This document shows, in pieces, positions 1 through 21,500 of a stretch of 64,000 bases of DNA (its first letter is position 1; each line of letters opens with the position of its first letter). Position numbers and translations under genes: made by a program. Origin of the DNA: Ascaris suum (taxonomy: Eukaryota > Nematoda > Chromadorea > Rhabditida > Ascarididae); assembly GCA_013433145.1 (NCBI GenBank), contig CM024172.1, positions 8,052,553 through 8,116,552 of the forward strand, read 5' to 3'. The notes below the pieces were generated by a model. That model ran no database searches, had not been told where the DNA came from, and was given only the letters and a program-made list of their open reading frames with translations.

Positions 1-8316
<8,316 letters not shown>

Positions 8317-11300
8317 AGGTAGTCAGTTAGTTGGCTAACGATGAACCGTTCTACAAGCCCACCGGCACCACAAATGAACTATTCTCGGATGCTATGTGTT
8401 ATTACCCAAGAGGTGCATGTGATAAGCCAAACTCTGTTAACGTCCATCACTCAAAATACCCTTCAACAAATACGACGCCTATTAAGCACACTTACAGCGT
8501 ACTCTCTTATCTTAAGAATTAATTTGCGCATATACTCTCTGAAAATAAAGCGCTAATGCAAACATATGGCAGTACATATTATCAATGCATGTGATTCGTT
8601 TGTACGAATATGTGCTGAACCGATAAAACGAAGACTGTTTCTGCCAATATTGCATTATACATTCACGTTTATCGTATTAGTAACTTGAAAATAACATGAC
8701 TCTTTGATAAATTTCTAGTTGAACAGAAAATTGGTAAAATCATGGAGCAATTAATTGCGGAGGACATTGGCATTAATGTTTTGCTCACTCGCTTCTTTTG
8801 GTGGCACTCCTCTTTCACTCGCTATTTAAGTAGTTGAAGTTTTCTGGAATCGTGCGGCACAGTCCACATTCATGCTTCAATGAAACGAGATGGAACCAGC
8901 TTTTTAAAAGAAGCTTGCCCTGATCATGCTGATGCCTTCTGCTTACCTTCCATTTTGTCGAGTTAACGTTCAGATATTCTCTTGTTTAACTGGCCTGCGC
9001 ATAGCTCAGAGTTGATTGCAACTGCCACAAATGGAGACCTCTATGTCACTGAAACAAATCGAATACGAATGCGGATCCCCTCTCCAAAAAAAATTGTTTA
9101 ACCTCTATTTTTCATTGAAAACTTAACCCAAAATTACGCGATAGAACTTTCACTTTCATAGTGAAAATTTCTGGCGAGTCATCATGCATTCGATTGTGCT
9201 TCCTACAAGCGTATATTGCTTCCCGCTGCAATTTCTTTTCTTTGTCGCGACATCACCGAGTGGAATGAATGGAATGTGCCCTAACTCAAGTTGCTTCCCC
9301 CTCCTACTCAGAAAAAGCCACCTGCATATAATCGGTTTTATAGACGAGCTCTGCAATATGCAAAAACCGCACACAACGCTGCGGGAGGCGCCTTGTTCCT
9401 CCGTATGAAGAACGAATTAAAACGTAGCAGGCATGGTGCAATGTTCCACGTTCCCTTCTTAATTTTCTGTTTTACTCAGTTTTCACGACTAAGGCTAGTT
9501 CTCTGCTCATATTCATGGTTGCATAGAAGTCGATGTATTGAGCAACTGACTACGTTATTTGTAGAAGAAACGACCTGCTGGTAATATTAAAAATCGATTA
9601 CGCGCTGCTCATTTTGCTTAGTCGATAACAAATTCGTAAAGATTGATAATTTGCAGTTTTTAACTGCAGTTCTTGGCACTATCCTTCTTTCATTCCAACG
9701 GTAACATAGCTGTTTTGAAGCTGTTTTTGATCCCTACACAAACGGAATCTGCCTATTAAGACATCACGAAAGTCGGCCCATTATCGCGAATTTATTTCCA
9801 GCTTGATGACGTAGAAAGAGCAACCTCGTAATCAAATTTATGCACTGCATTTTCCACTCATTTCACACGCATAACAAGACTAATTTTCTTGTTCCTTTGT
9901 CGTGAGAGTTAGTGTGTAAGTTTTCTTGAAACTCGAACATGAGGCGAAACTGATTTTCTGTCTTCCTGATTTTTGTCTGTTATAGACAAGATTTCGATGC
10001 ATTTGATTACTTTTTCATCGAGTCATTCGAGAGCTCTCAAAATCGAATAGTACTGAACTTTAAGAGGAATTCCTTTGCTTTGCAATCTTGCTGCAAAATT
10101 CCTCCGACTAATTTATCGCGATGTAGTCAAATAAGCACCAAAAGGATCGCCTCTAGAATTGACTGAATAACAACAGGCGAAAAATAACAGATCCCGTCTG
10201 CTTGCACCTATTTCTCTACATTTAGAAGACAATTTTTATCCATTTTCATTAAACAATTATCGAGAGAATATTTTTCGGCACAGATGTGACTACATTTTAA
10301 CAAATCTGTCAGTGAATAAAGTCAAATAATAGTGTAGTGAGCGACGTAAGAGATATTTCCGCAAAACCTCTTTGCTATAAACTTTGTCGTCTAGTCTGTT
10401 AAATCTCGTTTCTACACAAATGAGTTATGAATATAATCCCACATGGCCGGGCTGCCTCCCGAATCTCATTCCTTCCAAAATAGTTAATTCTTACGAGTTA
10501 GGGGCATGTATGAAATTGCATCTGCAAACTTACTCTGCATGTAGTCCAGCAAAGATTGGAAAGAGCCCGGCTGAGAAATTTGCATGAGTGATTAGTTGCC
10601 CAAGAATATGGACATAAGACGTTGTTCTTTACTGAGCATTTGCAAAAAGGTGTTCATGCAATGAAACAAACTACGAAGAGCAAGTATCACTGCAGCTTTC
10701 GTGGCGCGATTTCCCACATGTTCGTACATTGCTAGCGCTAGTGATGAAGCTTTTCTAGTTTCATTTTGAAACAGTCTGCCTTATCGTTAGTGCATCGGAA
10801 TCGGTGTCCAGTGAATAGGGCACTCTACTTTGTGTGAATTCTAAGCTAAACATGTAAAGTGAAGATTCATATTGCCGTTGATAAGCTCATAAACGGTGTC
10901 TGAGATTTTGAAGATTTGGTCACTAATGCACTTGGCAACGTGACAGACATTCCATCGTTGGAAAGAATGAACTTTTATCAGCGATATTTGCTACCTGGGA
11001 ACAGGTCACCAAACAGGAAGCATTTCTCTGGTTCGAATGCGTAAATAGCTACACGTGCACAAAAAAATTTCAAAGATCGCATCAATCTGCAATCAGATGA
11101 ATAGAAATAGTGCAAGAGTGGCACGATTGGATGGGCGGATGTTGACAATTGGACAATTGGATCGGACAGATACTTGTCTTCTCCGTCCTACTCAATGCGT
11201 GTGAAGTGGCCATTAAAGTTGCGAAAGCATATGACGTCTGAGCGAACGAAGAAGGGACTGCGAAACATCACGTTTCTCGACTTCTTTGCAAAATGGCACT

Positions 11301-13627
11301 TTCTCAACTTCCGAAGACTGAGAATCTTTCGGTACAAGTTTTTTTTTGATTCAGCGGAGTATTCTGGATACAGCAAATGGATGTACACCTAAACCATAAC
11401 TTAAGAAAGTTAATTAATTCTGAAGAGATTTGCACATATCGCAGCAACTGTGCTTTTTCCTCTTTAGCAACTGGGCCACCTTTGAAATGCGACACAGACA
11501 CAACGCGTTTCAAAGTATTTCATTATCGGTTTCTGCTGATCAACCGTTAACAACATCAGCAACAATCTGCAACGTCACAACAAAACAAAATTAACATGTC
11601 GGCAGAATCAACAAAAACTCGACATGAGCAATGGAGACTGGCAGAAAGCATTTTGCATTTCGCCTCTTTTGCACAGAGCAACTCGTTTCCCGAATTCAGA
11701 AAACAGTAATAAACGTCCTTAAAGTGCATTTCGAATGTAACCGATCAAAAAATTAGCAAACAAGAACCCAGTCTTGACGCACTGTTCCGCTAATGGCAGA
11801 ATGAAGATGAACTGCAAGCTGTATGGTATTTTTGGATGACAACGATTCGCATAAATCGTGTGGAAATCTATAACAGCAGGCATCCCATAGTAATGATAAA
11901 TGATAATACCAAACAAACCTCAACCCTACATGTTTTTCCGCTGCGTACGTCCTAATCATTCCATAAAAACTCTCTGAATCAAAAAGATAGCGGAGCAAGT
12001 CGATCGACTAATCCCTCTGGGCGACATTAAACTACTTCGGCGTCCCCACTTAAAAACTTACAAAGTAGCTTTAATAAACCGAAGGTGGTACTATCAAAAC
12101 TAACGAATAGTAGACAAACAGATGAGAGGACACAGACATATACATACACAAACATAATGTTGTCATCACGCATGTGTGAGAAAATTTTGCAAACTGAAGC
12201 AAGGCTGCGTAAATAGGAAAAATCGTGCTGCACGTCCACTGAAAATATTTCGCTAATTCTTGTACTTTTATCAACTGACATCACTAGTCGCTTATAACAG
12301 CTATACGGGTTTCGACGCGTAGATTCATCACTCCACATCTACGATCAATTATCATCGCCACTTATTTCCTGCGACATACTGTAATACAATCAAACATTGC
12401 CCTATGGAACTAGACCTCTCTTAGAACAGGCAAACAAAAAGTCGTTGCAAAAAGGAGGAGCACTTGAACGCTTCAAAAATCGCATCGACATGTGTTGCCA
12501 AATGAACAACCTGGGAGCAGGACGACAACCTCGCAACACACTATTCCTACTCAGCAATCCTACTCCTTACTGGGAATTCCAGAAAAATTTTAGCCGCTGA
12601 GCTAGTTCGACTGGCTTATTTTTTCTTCCACCAGTTGTTTCGATCAGTATCTGTTTTACGATCTGCAATCATCAGTAGCCTGTGCGGTGACCAAACAAAC
12701 TGGTCGAACAGATTTATTCAACTAAATTACATAGCTGCTCCAAAATGCGCTTAAGCTACCTCAGCAACAAAACAAGGCTGCATAAACTGCACTTCGAACA
12801 GCGTTTTCATGACTCCACGCCAGCATGCAATAATAACAAAACATTCAAATTTTCTCTACTTCGAACTGCAGTAAAATCTGAATGTCGCTCCTGCTCCCTA
12901 CATAATTCGTGCAGCACATCCACCATTGCCATGTAACAGTGCTGTGATCGCACGTTATTCAACGGGATGAAAAACGAGCTAAAGTAACAAAGTGATAAAG
13001 ACGTGCTAAATAAAAACTTTGCACGTTGTGCCAACACGATAACAACACCCAGATCGGAACTGTGTGTACGAGCCACCAAAGGCACTAGATGAAACAATTC
13101 AAAGAATCAGGAAAACAATAAAGAGTGCGTGATTATGAGTTATGCTTCAACAACAATCTAATGACATGCCATTGCATAAAGGAAGCCTGAGAGCTATAAC
13201 CACTCTGCTTGCTAATTATTCGCTTCAGAAAACGATTCGCTTTTAATCAATAGAGTCTTCCTCTGAATAAAAAAGCGAGCAGAATGAAAAACCCTAGGCA
13301 GGTTTAAATCGCTTGTGTATAAAATTCACAACAGGTTAAAAACATATAAATCCACATATAAAAATTACAACCTGTGTTCAGAACACATAAATTACAACAC
13401 ATCGTGTTCGTGCATATTTCCCAAAGTGAACCGGAGAAGTTTCTTACAGCAGTTCTTAATTCTTAACTCAACGTGTTTTTATACGTCTCTTTAAACTCGA
13501 CACAATTACAGGAATTTCGTAACAATTATACACCCAACTTTTTACGTTCCTTCTCTCCCCTCAGCCTCTAAATAAATTTGAGATCAGTAAGCAGTAACTA
13601 TCAGAGCGCAAACAGAATTCTGAAGTT
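8317..13627. other. Intergenic region, 5.3 kb
   Basis: This is the stretch between the M13 start codon and the UTP21 stop codon. It must hold the M13 promoter and the UTP21 3' UTR. A possible trans-splice acceptor, GTTAG, lies about 20 bases upstream of the M13 ATG on the minus strand. Open frames here (for example 9184-9584 plus and 11174-11392 plus) have no recognisable domain, no splice structure and no family similarity. I see no tRNA or repeat array. Confidence 0.6.
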
Positions 13628-15557
13628 TCAAATTAGTGCAGATTTAGTCCATTGAATTATTGCCACATTGTCAGCAATTAAAGCGTCAAGCGGCATCCAT
13701 AAGTGCTTTTCCTCCTCTAGTAGCTCCTCCAACAAGTTTGTCAGCTCCGTATCGCCATCTTCGCTTAACCAAAGGATAGCACGATGGATCTTTAGGAAAG
13801 TTGCCAAATACGACTGCACCAATTCAAAATCACGTCCAGTTCGCATTACTGCCAACAGCATACGCAAGAAGAATGGAAAGGCCTGCAATGCAGTGACATT
13901 TCGTCCCCAATAACAAAACACATTCTCGTCGGCCACGAAAAATGAGCAATATTTCGACAGAATCGAAAAAGCGGGCGGCACCTTTAGGCAGAGCTCGTCC
14001 ACTACATCAAATAATAAAGGTTTATACAAGAAGATAATTTTAGAATGCACGAAAATTTTAAACAGTTCTACAGGATTGTAAAGTTGTCCAGTTTTGGAGG
14101 AGAAAATAAAAGTAAACAAAGTCACGAAAAGACCATAGCAAATAAAAAGGAGGCGTTAAAACTGCTTCAATATAACGTAGGTTCGCGTTAAAACTGTCCC
14201 GATTAACATAACTGCGTACTGAAACTGTTTAGTGTGCCTTGTGCAAAACTACAAACTGTTTAAATTGTTCATTTAACGATTTGACTGTCCGAAACGGATA
14301 AATATTTCAATAAAGAAGCATAAACTTGAAAGGTTCCTGTGCAACTAATACAAAATGAAGAGGCCTGTAAACATGCAAAGTAACTCCTGAAAAAGCATGG
14401 AACCCAACAACTGCAAGAATATATTAACTAGAGTCAACCTTTCGTGGAAGAGCGCGAATCTGGAAATCGATTGAAGAAATATTCATCCACTTGAGTGATT
14501 CAAATGTCGACTTCAATTCCTCCTCAGTAGATGCCCTTTAAATCATCGCTTAATTAGGTGAAAATTTATAACTAAACAACAGCCATCTTACTTGAAGATA
14601 CTACAAGTGTCCCTGTAAAGTTATTCTGCCTTATACTACCTCACATTCCAGACGTGTTTTGGTGGTTAGTTACCCACAAATCATCTATGCTATCCATCCG
14701 CCAATAAGACTTTCAACCGTTCGTGTAATCTTTCTCGTTTATTGGAACAAACACATGAATGCCATTAGTAAGCATGTAATTGCATATTATAGTTGATTTG
14801 TAAAGCCTAATATTTCACAACAACAGGAAATTCGGAAGGAGAATGAAACGTAAGCGCCACTTATTGTTCTCAAGTGTATAAAAATCCAGGAAGAAGCAAA
14901 GGCGAAAAAGAAAGGAGAATGAAGCAAGCAGCTGCCACCATTCAACAGAATCCAGGAAGACATTCATACTGTGGACAATCTGACGTCCAACACTTCGTGT
15001 GCACGTTATTCCATAAAACTTTCAATATTTTGTGGTTTCCATAATTACAATCGAGAATTTTGAGGAATGAAAAAATGAAAACTGAAATGTAGGAAGCAAA
15101 GTTCAACGTAAAAATGAGAAATATTACCATCTTTGCAAAGTATACTGCGAACTGAAACGAATTCTCAAACATCACAGAACAAACTGTTTCTAAACCTTAA
15201 CCAAAACTTGCATAAAAGCTGTGAAAGACGAATCTGTAGTTGAAAAAAAATAAAGTGCAAAATCAAGTAGAAAAGGTGTTTGAAACAGAACTTCATTAAA
15301 CCAATGGCGAAAGAGGATTCCGTTTCCAGAAGGCTCCTCTTGGCCATAATCGCTTTTTCCCGCTGCTGCCCATCGTCGGTTTCCATCTTCTCAAACTCGA
15401 ATCCCTCGAGAGTCGACGTGGACGGAAGGAAGAAAGGCGCTGATTTTGGTTTCTTTGGAGGTTCTATTGGCTTGTTTCGACCACGAATTATGTCCAAATT
15501 TGGAAGATTCGCCCAGCGAGGAGCCGCTAATCCAGAAAGTCTGATTAATCCATCAAC
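13628..15557 (-). CDS. utp21: UTP21 C-terminal domain exons (11-13)
   Basis: Exon 11 (15557-15292) reads VDGLIRLSGLAAPRW and then the proline-rich PPKKPKSAPFFLP. Exon 12 (14535-14439) reads FESLKWMNISSIDFQIRALP, matching the family block that precedes the helical C-terminal bundle. Exon 13 (13882-13628) carries FLRMLLAVMRTGRDFELVQS and ends ...WTKSALI, like the ...YLKSALL end of vertebrate WDR36. The exon 11 donor (AATGAA|gttctg) is weak and was chosen because it is the only one that joins exon 12 in phase 2. A stop at 13628-13630 ends the protein at the expected place. The helical bundle docks UTP21 to its UTP-B partners. Confidence 0.88.
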
Positions 15558-18500
15558 CTGTAAAACTTCACTTTGTTACAGAAAGCGGGAATAAGCTTCT
15601 TATTTTATCGAATTCGAGTCTACAAGTGAACGCGAATTTGTCGTTAAAGTCATCACATGCCCAGCCTCATATAGCATGGAACCACAATTAAAGTAACCAT
15701 TACTGACCGATCTCAAAAGCAGCCTATGGATATATCTGCCTTCGACAAACTTTTGTAACTTTGTAATTTTCCACGTGGTTAACTAAACCGAAAGCAAAAC
15801 ACGCAAGGAGGACCGAACCTCCACCTGCTGCTTCTTTTCAAAACAAGTGTATAATGCTCGGCTACTGTTATTTGATCTTGTTTTTTTAGACCGAGTCTTT
15901 CGTTCCCAGTCTCCCTATCCCAGCGCAGACTACATTCTCTTAAACCATGAGCAGCGCTCTTCACGAAAAAAAACAGATAACTTCTGTTACCAACACAAAC
16001 CAAACCCGAATATTCGTCCCCAAACCAAACCAAGAAAAGGATGTTTAGCTAATGAATGCTTGGACGAGCTGGCTCGCCTTGCACTCACTTAGGCCAGGTA
16101 CGCCGCAAGCTCTCCTGTAATGGGTGATGTTGAAAATGTACAACAAAGGAGAAAAAAAAAGCAATTCAACTCCAATCAGTGCACTCTAAACCCCATCGTA
16201 TGTATGGATACGTTCTCGCATACGCATACCTGCGGATCCCGCGGAATGAAATTTAGAGCATATAAGTAACACATTAGTATAATCTCTCATATTTCTATAT
16301 GCTCCTTCAAATTTGCAACTGCAAAGTGCAACATTGGAACGCCGCATCGATTCCTTTTCACCCGTACGCCAGTTTCTATTGAGGATAGAGCTATAAATGA
16401 ATGACATGGTAAACAAAGCTGATAAAGCGCATATCGTGCCATTTTCACTAGCATACTCGGAAGTGTGCACCGATGTCTGAATGAGTGGTGAAAAATCTTA
16501 TCGACTACTTGAAGAACACTAAACAGGATGGTCTATGAAGAATAAACAACTCTCTGTACAAAGATGGGCGCGGGTGGGAAAATGAATTTTTAACTGCAAA
16601 TTTTAAAGAGCTCATTGAATTAATATTAAAGCAAATGCACTATTAAGCACTTCTAACACGCTTCTGCGAACAGCATTTGCAAACCTCATTATTGTTTATA
16701 AGCTTGTCAGTGACTGTCTAGTAGTTTTAACTCGGCGCCACTAAAGCTAAAGTCACGAAACAAAAACTGCTGAGAACGATGTATATCGCAGATAGCAGCA
16801 AACACCAGTTTTCAACACGACTTAATGAACCAAAAGAAGTTATAGACAGCTCGAACACTGAGATATTCTGATGAACGCACGCAAATTGGTGGGTTGAATA
16901 AGATAAATAGTTAACTCAGAAAGAAGGACGTTTCACAAATTTGCACACTAATCGAGCAAACTTGCACAAGATCTATCACCGCTCACTTTAAAAACAATTT
17001 GCTCGCAAATCGTGAAAGTGGTTAGTCTGATGCAATGCTGTGAGGGACACAAGTTTTTTTCGGGACGAGATTTTCATTGGAGAAGGCGAAGCAAGGAGCA
17101 GGAGGACAGATAGACTGCAAGCATAGGGAAACATCATAAAATAGGGAAGGGGCGAGAAACTGACCAAGAATTCTCTGAACTCCTTGAAAATTATGCACAA
17201 CTTTCTCGTAAAAAGCCGGAGAACGAAGTTTCGGAGGGCAAAAAATGAGACGGTTGGGTGGCTCGATGATAATCTCCAAAGAAACGAGATGGGCAGGGGA
17301 TCTCCACCCTCTGGATGACCTCAGTCTGATATGCATGGCAGCAAAAGTGATATCGTATGATACGCCTTCCCTTGATGTTTTTCACTTGCTAAATTCTCAT
17401 ATAGCAATAGACTTCAACCCACAATGGGTGGCCTTTCGCTGTAACCATAAAGCAGCAATCACAAGCGAATAACTGCGTACCTATGAGTGCTTACGAGTCT
17501 CATGGTATAGCAGGAAGTACGGGATGTAAAACGAGCTGGATGGAACAATAAAAGAATAGCGAGAAACAATAACGATGGGAAAGAATGTGAAAGACACACA
17601 AAATTTCAATTCAAAGGATTCCGACAAAACCAATTATTGCCTTAAAATAGGGTTAGTAATAAACCCGAATGCGATAACTGCCGCTAGTGAGGTCGACTTA
17701 AACCAGACCTTTCAACTAAGTCAACCTGCTAGAAAACACTGCAAGCAGATATTGGCATTGATCTGTGCCGAATTTATTTGAACCGAACCAAATCGTTGTT
17801 TGATTTAAACTATCCGCTCACATTCGCAGTCACTCAATTAACAAAGCTGGAAAGGCAGATGATGGAGCTCAATCATTAATTGTTGATATACGCGATATTG
17901 ATGCACTCCGAAGTGTATCAAGACGACATTAAACAAATAAGCAAACAACTATATAATTTATACGATAGTGAGTTGCAAATAAATAACCGAGCTTTAACTA
18001 ATAGTAATAGTAGATCCACAAGTACGTCATTATGATATTGAGCAGAAACGTTTTGAAAACAACTGATTCTTAACAAAACTGTCAAGGACTAAAAAAGAAT
18101 GATAAAATAACTAAAATAACGAACCTGCTCAACGCAAACTTCTCTTTGTTGCTCTTCCGCAACCAGGTCTTCATCACCTTCGTCAATGACAATATCATCC
18201 CCCGAGGGGTCTTTCCTTCAATAATTATATATGTGGAGGAATTGTGCGAAAACAAAAGATTAGCATGAACATGGCAAATAGAAGGGAGGCGGGAAACAGA
18301 GTGCGTTGTGAGGAACGAAAGGGCAGGAAGAATGAATTCTTTGGAGTGGACCTTTGAAGGCACTATGCGTTGTGCGTGCGCACGATAATGTGCTTTAAAC
18401 CTCCAAAAACGCTATTATACTCGAAAAAATTTTGGTAGGATGGATAGCCCCGATGCTTGTCCACGGCTTATCATTTACAAGCTAGAACACCATTCTTGCA

Positions 18501-21500
18501 CACTGAGGAATAATATCGTCCTTGCAAAACAGACCCTTAAAAATGACCATCCCTTCCTCACTCTCCCTCGTCCTTTGCCTGTCAATTTATCTTTTTCAAA
18601 TCTTTCTCCTTAGTTCACGTAGAAGGCTACTCAGACTGGCAAAGCCAAGGTTAGAACAAAGTCCAAAGCCACTAATTCCAATGAAGGCGAGCTGAAATAT
18701 TTGGGACATTATTCGTCACCGCATAACCCCGCATTGTAGGCTCCCCCACTTCTTCGCTGCCTATTCCACGATTACATCGGTAAGCGTTAGAAAAGTCAAT
18801 GCTCAACTCGGTGACTGCGATATTCCTTGCTAACCCATCACCGTTAAACAACGTTTCCTTTGTAGAGTTCGATTAAACTTCTACTGAAGTTCCCGAGGTT
18901 AAAGATCAAATGGCACTACTGTTGTGCTTAGGTGTCGTGATGTCTTTGAGTTCATAAGTTCTCAAGCTTGGCTACCAGCAAAGTTCGTCTTTTAAGTTGA
19001 GGGAACGTGAAAAACTTTACCCTTTTAAGAAAAAACCCATATTCACTGAAATTATCATATTTCGGCTTCCTTACAGCGACCAAGTTTTTCCGTTGCCCTT
19101 TATCAGCCATCGAAGTTAATGAGTTCTTTTCCATTTCCGAACTACCAACCAAAAATTGCAAACGTACAGCTCACCTCGTTAACGGAAATGCTGCGGAATC
19201 CGATGGAATATAATCGATCGGAAGCGCCTTAATATGAATTCCAGCCGTGAAAAGCGCCTTATTGGCCCACAAGAAAACACCTTTCTGTCCATCATGGCAC
19301 GTTGCTAAGTACTCGCCAGCCGGTGAGAAACTCATCGCAATACAATATTTACTGCATTTCATAACGTCGATAAGGCTGCTGCTTATCAAATCCCATACCT
19401 AAAATTCACATATGACACTCGATGACCTACATTTATTGAACTATGAGGCCCACACCGTCATAAACGCATGTTCTTTACCTCGAACTTATGGGTCCCTATA
19501 AGCCCTCAATGCCTAGAAGACCACATGTGAAAGGATACGGCTTATCATAGCGCACAAAGCAACGACCATGGAAATAAAATCTTTTCTACAGCTGCAAAGC
19601 AAATATCGACAGCGCATTTTTGCTGATATGATACTCGAAGCGAAGAACTGCAAAGAGCTGCATGCGAAACAGATTTTCAGAGATACACAATACTTAAATT
19701 GCCATAACGCTTCAAATATCAATTTCAATCTGGAATAAGAAAAAACACCGAAATTAAACATAAAGCGCAAACATCAGATTCATTAGAGATGGATGAGTGG
19801 AAGGCAACAGATAAAAGCGGAATATGAAGTTTGCCAACGATGAGCGTAAGTGCGCAACAGGTAATGCTTGGTTATTAATGCTGCATCTGAACTCTGCTTT
19901 TGGAATTCGCAAATTTCGGGACCTTTTTCATGTTCCGGCATCGAAATCTTGAACCATAAGCAACATGGAGTGAAGGTAGCACTCTAGGAAACCGCAGCGA
20001 AAGACTGACAAAATCACTTCGCTGTTTTTACCTAGCTGGTAGTGTTTTACATGATTTTGGCCGCACTTTACCGCGGTAACAAATGGAATATATTGATTCG
20101 TTAATCTGCAAAACCAAATGACGTTCAATCTCCACGGTAAAAATTGCTGAATAGCACGAACTTTTATTAAAGATAGATTTCTATCTCATAGTCGCCAGTT
20201 TGACAGAAAAGTGCATTTTACAGTCGAAATTAGGAGGCATTAACAAACAAAAGTGCAAGGTTCCTCTCTTTATGTATATGACCTGAGAAGAGACAGGAAA
20301 AACATGATGCGCGGAGGTGTCAGCTACCAGCGCTATAGTGCGTAAGGAGAAGAATCTCGAGCTAACGTGACTGTTTTTGAAGCTGGGCTAGCATAATTTA
20401 TTTATTTTTAGATCGCTAGTGAAGGTGCCTTTGTAGTTTGTCAATTTACGGCATTCCAAGCATTTATGATCCTCTTTGAAGGGAAAGTTCCTAATTCGCT
20501 CATTCTAAATCTCGCAATAGTAGGTTTGAAAATGTCTGCAGAACAAATACACCTTTATGAGGAACTTTTCGAAAAGTTCAAGTGGTAGTACAAGGGCAGT
20601 ACTTCGGGCACTAGCAAGCTAACAGTACCATCTCTTTGCAGGTAATTAGCAGATAATCTACCTTTTTCAGCATCAAAAAACGTACCGATCAATAAGCACC
20701 ACCAAGCTGAGTAGTGTTGCATGAAGGTATTTCTAAGCGAGATAAACTTCTTTGTAACATGTTCCCGGTCTTTGAAACAAACACCAGATGAAATGAGAGG
20801 GACAATACTAAATCCACATGCTAGCTTTCAAACAAGAATCCTTTCCTTGTGCACAAAACAAAGCAGCTCCACAGAACAAAGACAGTACCTAACTGCAATC
20901 TCAACAACGATTGGATGAGCGGCCCGCTCATCGCACAGGCAATCGCAAAACGAAATAGGAACGCGCATTTCATTTATACTAATTCTTCCACTCAATTATA
21001 GAGGAACAAATATCTGCGATAGTTGGGGCCCTTCTCGACGCAGATGGCCCTCTCAACCGACAAAATACCAGATCCCTCACTTCCCCTCCTAAACCACCCT
21101 AACCTTAAAGATGTCGCAAATGTCACCTTGATCAATCCGTCCTCATCAGCACTCAACAACCACCTGCCATCGGGTGAAAACTCGAGTGCCGTTATTGATG
21201 CTTTGTGAGCATCGCTCATAATTCTGGCGGTTCGCCTGCAGAGTACATCAACTATACCAATCGAACCATTCTGTACAGCCACGGCCAACAGCGAGTTACT
21301 GGAACTCATTCGAAATCGCACAATTGAAGATGGCACTCGTATTTCGGCCACACGCTTACAAGTACTGAAGTTCCAAAACCGAATTATACCAGTTTCTTCA
21401 CAGGATATCTGCAAAAAACGAAACGTTGCAAACAAAAAAAGTGATGGAAGAATAGACGACGCAGAATATAAATAAGATAGCAGCTACTTTGCCGTCAGAT

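Noticed and set aside
13668..13913. Plus-strand 81-codon frame
   Set aside because: It is the antisense shadow of the last UTP21 exon.
14942..15175. Open frame considered as a missing UTP21 exon
   Set aside because: It gives no phase-compatible join. The family block is instead encoded at 14535-14439, which fits both phase and homology.
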